64,000 nt of DNA from Cyclobacteriaceae bacterium (GCA_016787755.1 JAEUUA010000025.1:372001-436000); one strand, 5' to 3'; positions 44,354-52,482 are shown, numbered from the stretch's first letter. The notes: generated from the letters alone by a model not told the origin. Made by a program: numbers and translations.

Positions 44354-45329
44354 TTAATTTTTTGAAGGCCACCAGCGCTTTACCAGATTTCAATGACTCA
44401 GTTGCTTTAATTACTGCTGCAGCTATTCCCGATTTTCTATCTACACAATACAATGCCATGGCTGCATTAGCAATCACAGCATTGTTATGCGCCTCTGTTC
44501 CCTTTCCCTCAAGTACGTTGGTAAATAATTTTGCTGATTCCTCTACGGATGAGCCTCCTTTAATCTCTTCATATTTAATCATCGGCAATCCCAAATCAGC
44601 TGGCTCTGCCAATCTTTCGCCTTCATTAAAGAAAAATTTAAAAGCACTCGTTAATGAAACTTCATCATATCCATCAATAGAATGTAAAATCAAAAAGTCT
44701 TTATCACTATTCTGATAGAGATACCCATACTGACGTGCAAGCTCCAGGCTAAATACACCCACTAATTGCCGGATAGGAAATGCGGGATTCACCATTGGCC
44801 CCAGCATATTAAAAAATGTTTTTACTCCTAACTCCTTACGGATGGGTGCCACATTTTTCATGGCCGGATGAAACAACGGTGCATGCATGAAACAAATGTT
44901 TGCCCTGTCTAAACTTCTTTTAAGCTCATCCACATCATTCGTAAACTTATATCCGAAATACTCCAGCACATTAGAAGACCCGCACGCAGATGAAACTCCA
45001 TAGTTACCGTGCTTGGCAACCGGTTGTCCGGCAGCAGCCACCACAAATGAAGAAAGGGTTGACAAGTTGATTGTATTCTTGCCATCCCCACCTGTGCCAC
45101 ACACATCCATCACTGGTTGATCGAACCGAGCGGGTAGGCACAACTCCAACATTGCATCCCGAAAGCCTTGCAGTTCTTCAACCGTAATACTGCGCATCAT
45201 ATACACGGTCATGAACGCTGCCGTTTGGCTTAAATTAAATTTGCCAGTCGCCAGATTCACAAGCACTTCGCGTGCAGTTTCTTTTGTAAGGGTTCGATGA
45301 TCAATTAATTCCGCTAATATGTTCTTCAT
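44343..45329 (-). CDS. trpD: anthranilate phosphoribosyltransferase
   Basis: The 328-residue enzyme has VCGTGGDGKNTINLSTLSS for PRPP binding and KHGNYGVSSACGSSNVLEYF, both TrpD signatures, and FAPLFHPAMK-type sequence (here MHAPLFHPAMKNVAPIRKEL). It is not fused to trpG, which lies 20 bases upstream as a separate gene. Confidence 0.96.
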   Translation of the reverse strand: MKNILAELIDHRTLTKETAREVLVNLATGKFNLSQTAAFMTVYMMRSITVEELQGFRDAMLELCLPARFDQPVMDVCGTGGDGKNTINLSTLSSFVVAAAGQPVAKHGNYGVSSACGSSNVLEYFGYKFTNDVDELKRSLDRANICFMHAPLFHPAMKNVAPIRKELGVKTFFNMLGPMVNPAFPIRQLVGVFSLELARQYGYLYQNSDKDFLILHSIDGYDEVSLTSAFKFFFNEGERLAEPADLGLPMIKYEEIKGGSSVEESAKLFTNVLEGKGTEAHNNAVIANAAMALYCVDRKSGIAAAVIKATESLKSGKALVAFKKLIEK

Positions 45330-45349
45330 GTTGAAATCAATTCTACGTT

Positions 45350-45916
45350 CTACTTAGTCAACCAGTTTTTAATAATTGCCGGACCTACCAACGTCATAAT
45401 TGATTCCGGATGGAATTGTAATCCTTTCACATCAAATCGGGTATGACTCAAGCCCATAATTAATCCATCAGCATTGGTAGCTGTGACCTTAATTTCATTT
45501 GGTAAATTCTTTGGTAACACGGCCCATGAATGATAATGTGTTGCCTGAAATTTATTTGAAATTCCTTTAAAAAGGTATTCATCCTGATCCTTCACTTCTA
45601 CCATTGAAGTCACTCCATGCAGCACGGTTGGGATATTGAACAAAGTACCACCATATACTTCAGCTATCCCCTGGTGTCCTAAACAAATGCCTAAGATACT
45701 TTTGGTTGCACCATACTCTTTAACCACTTGTTTCATGATTCCAGCTTCCTCAGGAATTCCCGGGCCGGGTGAAAGCAATATTTTGTCATACTGTTTCACC
45801 GATTCAAGTTCAATCTTATCATTCCGATAGATATCCATTGAAAATCCGTTTTCGCGAATGATATGAACCAGGTTATAGGTAAATGAATCGTAATTATCTA
45901 ATACTAAGATCTTCAT
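45350..45916 (-). CDS. trpG: anthranilate synthase glutaminase subunit
   Basis: The 188-residue class I glutamine amidotransferase has ILLSPGPGIPEEAG and GICLGHQGIAEVYGG with the catalytic Cys, and GLQFHPESIMT with His and Glu. It supplies ammonia to TrpE, encoded 1 base upstream. It could also serve PabB, which is not in the window. Confidence 0.96.
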   Translation of the reverse strand: MKILVLDNYDSFTYNLVHIIRENGFSMDIYRNDKIELESVKQYDKILLSPGPGIPEEAGIMKQVVKEYGATKSILGICLGHQGIAEVYGGTLFNIPTVLHGVTSMVEVKDQDEYLFKGISNKFQATHYHSWAVLPKNLPNEIKVTATNADGLIMGLSHTRFDVKGLQFHPESIMTLVGPAIIKNWLTK

Positions 45917-45917
45917 A

Positions 45918-47321
45918 CTAAATTTGTTCAGCTAACACCACTGCCTTGCGCAGCGCTTCCAGTTTATTATTCACTTCTTGTAATTCACTCTCTGAATTTG
46001 ATTTAGAAACTACTCCAGCTCCTGCCTGATAAGTAAGTTTATTTCCCTGACTTAAGAAGGTTCGGATCATGATGGCGTGATTGAACGATTCATTAAATCC
46101 AAGAAACCCAATCGCTCCACCATAAAAGCTACGGTTCACATTTTCATACTCATTAATCAACTTCATGGCCATGTGCTTGGGTGCGCCCGATAACGTACCT
46201 GCTGGAAATGTATCAGCTGCCATTTGCACTACCGATGCGCCCGACTTAAGATTACCGGTGACCTTAGATACAAGGTGAATAACATGCGAATAGTATTGAA
46301 TTTCTTTAAACACTTCCACTTTCACATCGCTTGCATTCCGACTCATATCATTGCGCGCCAAATCAACCAACATAATGTGTTCAGCATTTTCCTTTTCATC
46401 CGCTGAAAGCTTTTCAGCCATCACCGCATCCTCCTGATCATTGCCCGATCGTCTGAATGTACCCGCAATGGGGTACAAGTGAGCCTTGCTGTTATTTATT
46501 TGTATTTGTGCTTCGGGCGAAGACCCAAACAACTTGAAATTTCCGTAATCGAAAAAGAAAAGATACGGGGAAGGATTTATTGAACGAAGGGTGCGATACA
46601 CATTAAATTCATCACCCTGAAAACCCATCGTAAACCTGCGTGAAAGAACTATTTGAAAAACATCGCCTCGATAACAATGTTGTTTTCCCTTTTCAATCAT
46701 TTCCAGAAACTCAGCATCGGTATAATTGGATTGCTCCTGATCAGTAAGTTTAAAATGAAATGTGGTGATTCGATTATTGTAAATGAGTTGTTCTATCCTA
46801 TTCAAAGAACTTTCATTGGAAACATCTTCAAATTGATGTTCGAATAAAGTCATTTCATTAAAGAAATGATCGACCACAATTACATATCGATACAGCGAGT
46901 AGATCATATCAGGCAATTCGGATTCTCCTTTCTGAATCTCTATATCTTCAAAATAGCGAACCGAGTCATACGCCATATACCCAAATAAGCCGTCATGCGG
47001 ATACTTGGTTACTACAGATTGATCAGGCTGAAATGAATGTTTAAATTTTTCCAACAACTCAGCAACCTGTCCGGTGTCAGAAATTTGAACTTTTTCAACT
47101 TCTTTTTCAGGATACCGAATCTCAACCTGATTGTTAACTACCTTAAAAGTTGCCAGTGGGTCACAGCAAATAAATGATAAGCTGTTCTCGTTACCATGAT
47201 AGTCTGAACTCTCAAGTAAAATACTGGCTGCAAATACGTCCCTTAATTTCAGGTAGATGTTTACAGGCGTAATGGTATCGGCCAGTAATCGCTTTGAATA
47301 GGTTTTTAATTTGTAAGTCAT
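45918..47321 (-). CDS. trpE: anthranilate synthase component I
   Basis: The 467-residue enzyme has the tryptophan-binding LLESSDYHG motif near residue 36, so feedback inhibition is expected. The chorismate-binding domain has LSRRFTMGFQGDEF, PEAQIQINNSKAHLYPIAGT, DLARNDMSRNA and LSGAPKHMAMKLI. It makes anthranilate with TrpG. The start is 28 bases downstream of the attenuator T-tract, so expression depends on readthrough of that terminator. Confidence 0.97.
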   Translation of the reverse strand: MTYKLKTYSKRLLADTITPVNIYLKLRDVFAASILLESSDYHGNENSLSFICCDPLATFKVVNNQVEIRYPEKEVEKVQISDTGQVAELLEKFKHSFQPDQSVVTKYPHDGLFGYMAYDSVRYFEDIEIQKGESELPDMIYSLYRYVIVVDHFFNEMTLFEHQFEDVSNESSLNRIEQLIYNNRITTFHFKLTDQEQSNYTDAEFLEMIEKGKQHCYRGDVFQIVLSRRFTMGFQGDEFNVYRTLRSINPSPYLFFFDYGNFKLFGSSPEAQIQINNSKAHLYPIAGTFRRSGNDQEDAVMAEKLSADEKENAEHIMLVDLARNDMSRNASDVKVEVFKEIQYYSHVIHLVSKVTGNLKSGASVVQMAADTFPAGTLSGAPKHMAMKLINEYENVNRSFYGGAIGFLGFNESFNHAIMIRTFLSQGNKLTYQAGAGVVSKSNSESELQEVNNKLEALRKAVVLAEQI

Positions 47322-47348
47322 CCTTTAATCGTTGCTGCGGTTTTGAAT

Positions 47349-47383
47349 AAAAAAAGAAGGCCCACTGTGAACAGCGGGCCTTC
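47349..47383 (-). terminator. trp attenuator: intrinsic terminator hairpin
   Basis: The minus strand has a 12-bp stem, GAAGGCCCGCTG and CAGTGGGCCTTC, with one G-U pair and a TTCA loop, followed by seven T. It lies between the trp leader peptide and trpE. The loop-side part GCTGTTCAC (47367-47375) is perfectly complementary to leader segment GTGAACAGC (47408-47416), which could therefore form an alternative antiterminator. Confidence 0.92.
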
Positions 47384-47412
47384 GGCATTATGTTTTTACA
47401 TAGCTAGGCTGT

Positions 47413-47469
47413 TCACCAATCGAAATTCGACTTGTGCCACCACCCTGCTGTATGCACTGAACTAATCAT
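47413..47469 (-). CDS. trpL: tryptophan operon leader peptide
   Basis: The minus strand encodes an 18-residue peptide, MISSVHTAGWWHKSNFDW, with Trp at positions 10, 11 and 18. It ends with TGA directly before the antiterminator segment. The Trp content, the position between bTHX and trpE, and the downstream terminator and complementary segment all identify a ribosome-mediated attenuation leader. Its ATG lies 2 bases after the bTHX stop codon, so translation may be coupled to bTHX. The peptide probably has no function of its own. Confidence 0.9.
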   Translation of the reverse strand: MISSVHTAGWWHKSNFDW

Positions 47470-47471
47470 TG

Positions 47472-47648
47472 TTAGGCTTGTGCTTTTTTACGAACTGTTT
47501 TCTTCGGCTTGGCTTCTTCACCGGGTATTACTCTCTTTTTAGAAGCAACACGCTTTAATTGAGCCTTTATTTTCGACTTGTTTCTTGAAACACCAAAGGA
47601 ACCCTTTTCACGTTTACCTTTCGCTGTCTTTTTATCTCCTCTTCCCAT
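47472..47648 (-). CDS. 30S ribosomal protein bTHX
   Basis: This 58-residue basic protein begins MGRGDKKTAKGKREKGSFGV, matching the THX pattern G[KR]GD.KT..GK...G[ST][YF]G known from Thermus and Bacteroidota. A lysine-rich tail of about 30 residues ends in KKKAQA-type sequence. It sits on top of the 30S head. The gene lies just upstream of the trp leader and has a promoter candidate 22 bases before its start. It is likely co-transcribed with the trp operon. Confidence 0.9.
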   Translation of the reverse strand: MGRGDKKTAKGKREKGSFGVSRNKSKIKAQLKRVASKKRVIPGEEAKPKKTVRKKAQA

Positions 47649-47669
47649 TTACATTTTAAAATTAATAGG

Positions 47670-47701
47670 CAAGTATAGCAAAGGGATTACTTTTCACCAA
47701 A
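47670..47701 (-). promoter_or_regulatory. promoter candidate for bTHX-trp operon
   Basis: The minus strand has TTTG, 20 bases, then TATACTTG, compared with the Bacteroidota consensus TTTG-N19-TAnnTTTG (one mismatch). Transcription would start about 15 bases before the bTHX start codon. I found no other such element inside bTHX. Confidence 0.5.
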
Positions 47702-47794
47702 TATTGTGAATCGCTTTCCTGTAAAAGATGAATTTAAACTACCTTAGTAGAACAAAAAAAATCAAAACTGGTTTATATAGTAAAGCTATACTTT

Positions 47795-48262
47795 ATGAGC
47801 ATTCAACCCGAATTGATCCAGTCCTTGCGCAATGCAGCCAAAAAGGTAGATCAAAGTTGCAATTACCAATGGGGGCATATGGGCTTATGTAATTGTGGAT
47901 TTTTAGCCCAGGAAATTACTAAATTAACCAAAGAGGAAATCCACAGAAGGGCTATGATGCGTCATGGAGATTGGACGGAACAGCTAAATGACTACTGCAC
48001 AACCAGCAACTTACCCATGGATGATTTGATTACCGAGTTGCTCAATTTTGGGTTTACCAGAGAACAACTTCAGCACCTTGAAAATGTATCCGATCCTGAA
48101 GTTATTAAATGGATTCCCCTCGCTGAAAGGAATCTTAAACGCAATGTAAAAGCGGATGTTGTTCGGTACTTAAACACATGGGCTCAAGCGCTGGAAAATC
48201 AATTATTAGTATCTATTAAGCTTGATGATCTTAATAGAATCCAGCAGGAAGTATTTTCTTAA
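47795..48262 (+). CDS. hypothetical protein, unknown family
   Basis: The 155-residue soluble protein begins MSIQPELIQSLRNAAKKVDQ and has QWGHMGLCNCGFLAQEITKL, then HRRAMMRHGDWTEQLNDYC. This Cys/His-rich first half could bind metal (CNC, C and H residues within 70 positions). The second half is helical. There is no signal peptide. It is divergent from bTHX, 146 bases apart. I do not recognise the family; the even codon use and clean start make it a real gene. Confidence 0.75.
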   Translation: MSIQPELIQSLRNAAKKVDQSCNYQWGHMGLCNCGFLAQEITKLTKEEIHRRAMMRHGDWTEQLNDYCTTSNLPMDDLITELLNFGFTREQLQHLENVSDPEVIKWIPLAERNLKRNVKADVVRYLNTWAQALENQLLVSIKLDDLNRIQQEVFS

Positions 48263-48428
48263 GTCAGGCACTTTATGGAAGCAATCCATTGGTGCATTGC
48301 CTTTGATTGGAGTGACCTAGGCTTCCGGGCGCCAGAACTACCCATTAAACTCTAACCGTGATTTTACCCAGGCTCGTAAAACGGAAAAGCATTCAGGAAT
48401 AGGTAAGTGATTATTAGTTTGCAACTCT

Positions 48429-48665
48429 ATGGGAAAAGAAAACAATATCGTTCATCAATATTTCAAAAAAGAGACCGAAGAAGCAAAAATTCTGGTGAAG
48501 GTAAACCCAATTCATCTTAAAGGAACCGAAATATGGGTTGGGAAGGATGGATCCGAAATTCGTGATCTGGACTTTGATGCGGAGATCTTCGATGATCTGC
48601 AAGCCGATGGATTCAGTGAGGTAAATGCCCTTGAATTCAATCTTTATTTATCGGGCCTGGTTTAA
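48429..48665 (+). CDS. small hypothetical protein
   Basis: The 78-residue acidic protein begins MGKENNIVHQYFKKETEEAK and contains LKGTEIWVGKDGSEIRDLDF and LQADGFSEVNALEFNLYLSG. It has no transmembrane segment. The regular start and proper stop just before the SRP RNA promoter support a real gene. Function is unknown. It is about 165 bases after the preceding gene, in a gap with no other clear content. Confidence 0.65.
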   Translation: MGKENNIVHQYFKKETEEAKILVKVNPIHLKGTEIWVGKDGSEIRDLDFDAEIFDDLQADGFSEVNALEFNLYLSGLV

Positions 48666-48691
48666 GTTATCCTTCGTTTCAACAATTTTAT

Positions 48692-48699
48692 TAGTTTTG
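48692..48699 (+). promoter_or_regulatory. -7 promoter element for SRP RNA
   Basis: The plus strand reads TAGTTTTG, an exact TAnnTTTG match, just upstream of the SRP RNA. No good TTTG is seen at -33. Confidence 0.5.
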
Positions 48700-48702
48700 C
48701 AG

Positions 48703-48800
48703 CGGCAAATCGGCACGACCAGCTCCTGCTGAACTCCCCCAGGATCGGAAGGTAGCAAGGGTAGGCAGTTGTAGCGGTGCGATGTTCGGTTTGCCACTTT
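48703..48800 (+). ncRNA. ffs: signal recognition particle RNA (small bacterial type)
   Basis: The roughly 98-base hairpin RNA carries the conserved apical SRP domain: CTCCTGCTGAACTCCCCCAG, a GGAA tetraloop-like turn, then GGTAGCAAGGGTAGGCAG. The outer stem pairs GGCAAATCGG with CGGTTTGCC-type sequence. It binds Ffh and targets membrane proteins. The ends are estimated from the outer stem. A T-run follows directly. Confidence 0.93.
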
Positions 48801-48804
48801 TTTT

Positions 48805-48838
48805 AACCTTCTCCGCACAAAACGAGGGAAGGTTTTTT
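48805..48838 (+). terminator. intrinsic terminator after SRP RNA
   Basis: An AACCTTC/GAAGGTT stem followed by TTTT lies directly after the SRP RNA and 40 bases before fsa. Confidence 0.75.
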
Positions 48839-48877
48839 AATTTTTTGAGTTAGTTTTACAACCATAAACCACTTTCT

Positions 48878-49534
48878 ATGCAGTTTTTCATCGATACCGC
48901 CAATTTGAATGAAATAAAAGAAGCTTATGATCTAGGTGTGTTGGATGGTGTTACCACCAATCCATCCCTGATGGCAAAAGAAGGCATTGCTGGAAAGGAA
49001 AAAGTATTCGCACATTACAAGGCCATTTGCAACATTGTGGATGCGAATGTGAGTGCCGAAGTAATTTCAACCGACTTTACAGGAATCATTAAAGAGGGCA
49101 AAGAGCTCGCGAAAATTGATGATAAGATTGTGGTTAAAGTTCCTATGATTAAAGAAGGTATAAAAGCCATCAAACAATTTACAAGTGAAGGCATTCGCAC
49201 GAATTGTACGTTGGTGTTTTCTGCTGGCCAGGCAATTCTTGCCGCTAAAGCCGGAGCGAGTTACCTCTCTCCTTTCATTGGTCGCCTTGATGATATTTCA
49301 CAGGATGGGTTGGATTTGATTGCTCAGATTCGGATGATCTATGATAACTATGGATTTGAAACCGAAATTCTGGCCGCGAGCGTTCGTCACACTATGCATC
49401 TTATAAAATGTGCTGAAATTGGTGCTGATGTAGTTACTTGTCCGCTAAACGTAATCACAGCATTATTAAATCATCCGCTTACGGATAGTGGTTTGGCTAA
49501 ATTTCTTGCTGATCATAAAAAAGCGAATAGCTAA
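48878..49534 (+). CDS. fsa: transaldolase-like fructose-6-phosphate aldolase
   Basis: The 218-residue TIM barrel starts MQFFIDTANLNEIKEAYDLG and has GVTTNPSLMAKEG, VVKVPMIKEGIKAIK (Schiff-base Lys), NCTLVFSAGQAILAAKAGA and ILAASVRH. This is the short transaldolase/FSA family (TalC/MipB). It moves dihydroxyacetone units between sugar phosphates. ftsE starts 3 bases after its stop. Confidence 0.94.
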   Translation: MQFFIDTANLNEIKEAYDLGVLDGVTTNPSLMAKEGIAGKEKVFAHYKAICNIVDANVSAEVISTDFTGIIKEGKELAKIDDKIVVKVPMIKEGIKAIKQFTSEGIRTNCTLVFSAGQAILAAKAGASYLSPFIGRLDDISQDGLDLIAQIRMIYDNYGFETEILAASVRHTMHLIKCAEIGADVVTCPLNVITALLNHPLTDSGLAKFLADHKKANS

Positions 49535-49537
49535 CTG

Positions 49538-50254
49538 ATGAGCATGTTCTCATCCGATCCTGTTGTCCGAGTAAAGGAAGCCAGCATCTTTCAAGATCAT
49601 AATACGGTGCTGGGTGATATTAGCTTTGATATTGAGAAAGGTGAGTTTGTATTTCTGATTGGACGCACAGGCTCAGGCAAATCATCACTCTTAAAAACAT
49701 TATACGCAGATCTTCCCCTACGCTTAGGTGACATTAGTGTTGCTGGTATAAACATCCGCGATATTAAAAGCAATCAAGTACCATTACTAAGACGAAAAAT
49801 CGGAATCATTTTTCAGGACTTTCAACTCTTTTCAGATCGTACTGTTGGTGAAAATCTAACTTTTGTGATGAAAGCCACAGGCTGGAAAGATGGAGCCAAG
49901 ATGAAGAACCGATTGGCAGAAGTATTGATGCAGGTAGGATTAGGATCGGTAGAGAAAAAAATGCCCCATCAATTATCAGGTGGGGAGCAACAACGCGTTG
50001 TAATTGCGCGCGCCTTAATTAATGAACCGTTGATTTTAATTGCTGATGAACCCACCGGTAATTTAGATCCGGAAGTGTCTAGTGGAATTCTGAAAATATT
50101 TCAGCAAATAAACAGAAGCGGTACAGCCGTGTTAATGGCTACGCACAGTTACGGCTTGATAAAGAAGTTTCCGGCAAGGGTATTAAAGTGCGAAGACGGC
50201 AAAATACTAGACAGCAATAAAGATACCTTTGAGGTAAAGACCGAGGATTTTTAA
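49538..50254 (+). CDS. ftsE: cell-division ABC transporter ATP-binding protein FtsE
   Basis: The 238-residue ATPase has Walker A FLIGRTGSGKSSLLKTL, Q-loop IIFQDFQLF, signature PHQLSGGEQQRVVIARAL and Walker B LILIADEPTGNLDP. Its length and LADEPTGNLD-type region match FtsE. It regulates septal peptidoglycan hydrolases through FtsX, which is not adjacent. It follows fsa by 3 bases, so they share a transcript. Confidence 0.88.
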   Translation: MSMFSSDPVVRVKEASIFQDHNTVLGDISFDIEKGEFVFLIGRTGSGKSSLLKTLYADLPLRLGDISVAGINIRDIKSNQVPLLRRKIGIIFQDFQLFSDRTVGENLTFVMKATGWKDGAKMKNRLAEVLMQVGLGSVEKKMPHQLSGGEQQRVVIARALINEPLILIADEPTGNLDPEVSSGILKIFQQINRSGTAVLMATHSYGLIKKFPARVLKCEDGKILDSNKDTFEVKTEDF

Positions 50255-50257
50255 TAG

Positions 50258-50558
50258 CTAATTTTCTTTTACTCTCTTTTCCATTTCATCCTGCTCTCGT
50301 GTGTAAAAATACTGCCTATAACGCCACCTGATATCGGAATCTCCATTTAGATAATCAGTCCAATCGTGCTTACTGAAAACAGTGTCATTTATCTTTTTAT
50401 CGCTAATGGTTTGATTTACTGATGTGACAAGTTAGGTTCAAAGAATCTAACAACTCCATCTTAAATTTGTGTTCGAATGAACTGTCTAAAACTTCAATGG
50501 AGTCACCTTCCATGTTGTATCTAAATATTCTAAATAAATCCTCATTATAATAATAATT
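50258..50558 (-). pseudogene. C-terminal remnant of a frameshifted gene, unknown family
   Basis: The minus strand has two joinable open pieces. The first (about 50438-50558) reads NMEGDSIEVLDSSFEHKFKM and continues to SLNL. The second, shifted by one base near 50426-50437, reads TSVNQTISDKKINDTVFSKH, then DWTDYLNGDSDIRWRYRQYF and a proper TAG at 50258. Neither has a credible start; the first is bounded by a stop upstream. This fills the only stretch here over 300 bases without an intact gene. Confidence 0.55.
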
Positions 50559-50589
50559 TCAATTTTAAAAGATCAAATTAAATCCTTCG

Positions 50590-51120
50590 TCATACCGAAG
50601 CTTCTGTCTCCTGTTTATTCTCCCTCTTGTAATCTTCGATGCTTTTTATTTGTTGATTCAACAAATCCATTCTTACCAAAAAATTAAGAATCAACGCATC
50701 TTTAACTTTCTCGGTAGGATTAATCTTCATCTGTTCTTTTAACACGAGGTACATAGCCTCTAGTTTTTCGAGGTCTTGCGTAAACTTTTCAGGATCATTA
50801 AAGTTTTGAATGTGATTAATCAACTCAACCTTCTCCTGAATTTGTTCACTATAAAAACTTTCTAAGTCCGAAAACTCACCTTGTAGTTGGGCAGATTCAC
50901 GACTTGGTGTTTTAGCAACGTTTTGGGTAGCAAATAAATAAACCGAAAGGCCAAGAAATAGCATCGCGGCAACGCGCCAGATCATCGTGTTATTCCATAA
51001 TGAAATTTGCCTGCCTGGTAAATTTGCATTAATCCGCTCCCAGAGATTTTCTGATGGCTCACGGTTGTCAAATGCTGATCTGTTTTCGTCCACAAACTTT
51101 TTAAGTGAATCTTTTTTCAT
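50590..51120 (-). CDS. putative anti-sigma factor
   Basis: The 176-residue protein has a soluble N-terminus with SLKKFVDENRSAFDNREPSE, one transmembrane helix (TMIWRVAAMLFLGLSVYLFA, residues about 45-65), and a helical C-terminal periplasmic part. It starts 2 bases after the ECF sigma gene, in the usual sigma/anti-sigma order. The regulatory role is inferred from topology and position. The outer signal is unknown. Confidence 0.75.
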   Translation of the reverse strand: MKKDSLKKFVDENRSAFDNREPSENLWERINANLPGRQISLWNNTMIWRVAAMLFLGLSVYLFATQNVAKTPSRESAQLQGEFSDLESFYSEQIQEKVELINHIQNFNDPEKFTQDLEKLEAMYLVLKEQMKINPTEKVKDALILNFLVRMDLLNQQIKSIEDYKRENKQETEASV

Positions 51121-51122
51121 AC

Positions 51123-51668
51123 TTATCCTTCCTCCAAAAGTTCCTTTAATTTCTTTTTCGCCCTGTTAAACTGCGATTTTGAGGTAGATTCTGTTATTCG
51201 CAAAATCTCAGCAATCTCGCCATGATCATATCCTTCCATAAGATACAACGAAAGCACGGAACGATATCCGTCCGGCAATCTCTCTATCGCATCTCGAACT
51301 TTTTCAACCGTAAATGGAAAGCCCTCCAACACATCAATCTCCTCTTCTTCCTTTACATCAAACGTTTCGTCTTCAGGCATCCGATCCAACTTTCGCTTAT
51401 GAAGTTGGTTTATGGCTTTATTGATAACAATTCGTTTTAGCCACGCGCCAAATGTTGAATCGCCCCGATAGTGATCCAAACTATTAAATGCACTGATAAA
51501 AGCCTCTTGCAAGACGTCCTCGGCTTCATCCTGATCATTAACGATCCGGTAGCCAATATTATACATGCTACGACAATAAAGCTTGTAAATTTGTTGGTAC
51601 GCAATCCGATCACCCTGCCGGCAGCGGTCAATCAAATCGTGATGGATATGTACTGCCGGGGCTTCCAA
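51123..51668 (-). CDS. ECF-type RNA polymerase sigma factor
   Basis: The 181-residue protein has region 2 with YKLYCRSMYNIGYRIVNDQD and the DEAEDVLQEAFISAF helix. Region 4 has LPDGYRSVLSLYLMEGYDHG and EIAEILRITESTSKSQFNRA. An acidic linker sits between them. The gene is followed after 2 bases by the anti-sigma gene. The target regulon is not visible in this window. Confidence 0.93.
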   Translation of the reverse strand: MEAPAVHIHHDLIDRCRQGDRIAYQQIYKLYCRSMYNIGYRIVNDQDEAEDVLQEAFISAFNSLDHYRGDSTFGAWLKRIVINKAINQLHKRKLDRMPEDETFDVKEEEEIDVLEGFPFTVEKVRDAIERLPDGYRSVLSLYLMEGYDHGEIAEILRITESTSKSQFNRAKKKLKELLEEG

Positions 51669-51717
51669 GCCTAATTATCTAAACCCAAAGACAGACCAAC
51701 CTGTAAAAGGTTGCACG

Positions 51718-52482
51718 TTATTTTACTTTCGCCAAATTCTGTTTAGCTAACACAAAATCAGGAGCTAAGGCTAGCGCTTCTTCATATAATTTTTTCGCGG
51801 CTGCCTTATCCCCTAAATGTTCCTGCACAGCAAGCCCTTTCAGGTTTATAATAGCAACCCTCATAGGGTATTCCTTCTGCTTGTTTTCTACATCGTTGAA
51901 TACAACCTTAGTAGCATCAAGGTCTTTATTGGCGAGTAAAATATCAATCGAAGTTAAACACTCAGCAAAACGTTTTAGATCATACTGCAAAAAAGCCATC
52001 TTATAAAGGGTTGCAATGTTATTGGTCAACAGATACAAACTCTCATAATTTTGAAGCGAGCGATCGGGAACACCCATAAATTCATATCCCACTGCTGAGA
52101 TTTCAAGTGCAGCCGTATTTTTTGGGTTGCGTGCCAATAACTGTTGCGAAACCAATACCGATGATGGATAATTTTGATTTTCATAGTAGTAATATGCCAA
52201 ATTAAAAATCAACGAATCGTTTTGAGGATTTTCCATAATCAAATCATACAAAGCGTCCTTCGCCACTTCATAATCATTCCAGCGCAAAGCGGTGACGTAT
52301 TTCTTGTAGAAATGTTCCGTCAACGTATTGATACTTGCCTTTTCCAGTTCCTGTGGTTTTGCCTGAGGCTCGGTTTGGGCAGCCGGCTTAGCCGGTTCGG
52401 TCTTAACCGGTTTCTTGGCTTGTGCATTTGCAACCGAAACGATTAAGCTGCTTATAAAGAAAATTATTATTCTTACTTTCAT
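51718..52482 (-). CDS. exported TPR-repeat protein
   Basis: The 254-residue protein has a signal peptide (MKVRIIIFFISSLIVSVANA), a Pro/Lys/Ala-rich linker and about four TPR units from residue 65 to the end (for example LIFNLAYYYYENQNYPSSVL). It lies upstream of the sigma-anti-sigma pair in the same orientation, with 49 bases between. It probably acts as a periplasmic protein-protein scaffold; the partner is unknown. Confidence 0.85.
   Translation of the reverse strand: MKVRIIIFFISSLIVSVANAQAKKPVKTEPAKPAAQTEPQAKPQELEKASINTLTEHFYKKYVTALRWNDYEVAKDALYDLIMENPQNDSLIFNLAYYYYENQNYPSSVLVSQQLLARNPKNTAALEISAVGYEFMGVPDRSLQNYESLYLLTNNIATLYKMAFLQYDLKRFAECLTSIDILLANKDLDATKVVFNDVENKQKEYPMRVAIINLKGLAVQEHLGDKAAAKKLYEEALALAPDFVLAKQNLAKVK

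Noticed and set aside
47425..47445. AGGGTGG string resembling a T-box motif
   Set aside because: It codes for the Gly-Trp-Trp part of the leader peptide. The rest of a T-box (specifier loop and NCCA-binding bulge) is missing, and the terminator has a simpler competing segment.
48274..48354. 26-residue ORF between the two small hypothetical genes
   Set aside because: It has no recognisable motif and no supporting context. Chance open frames of this size are common.
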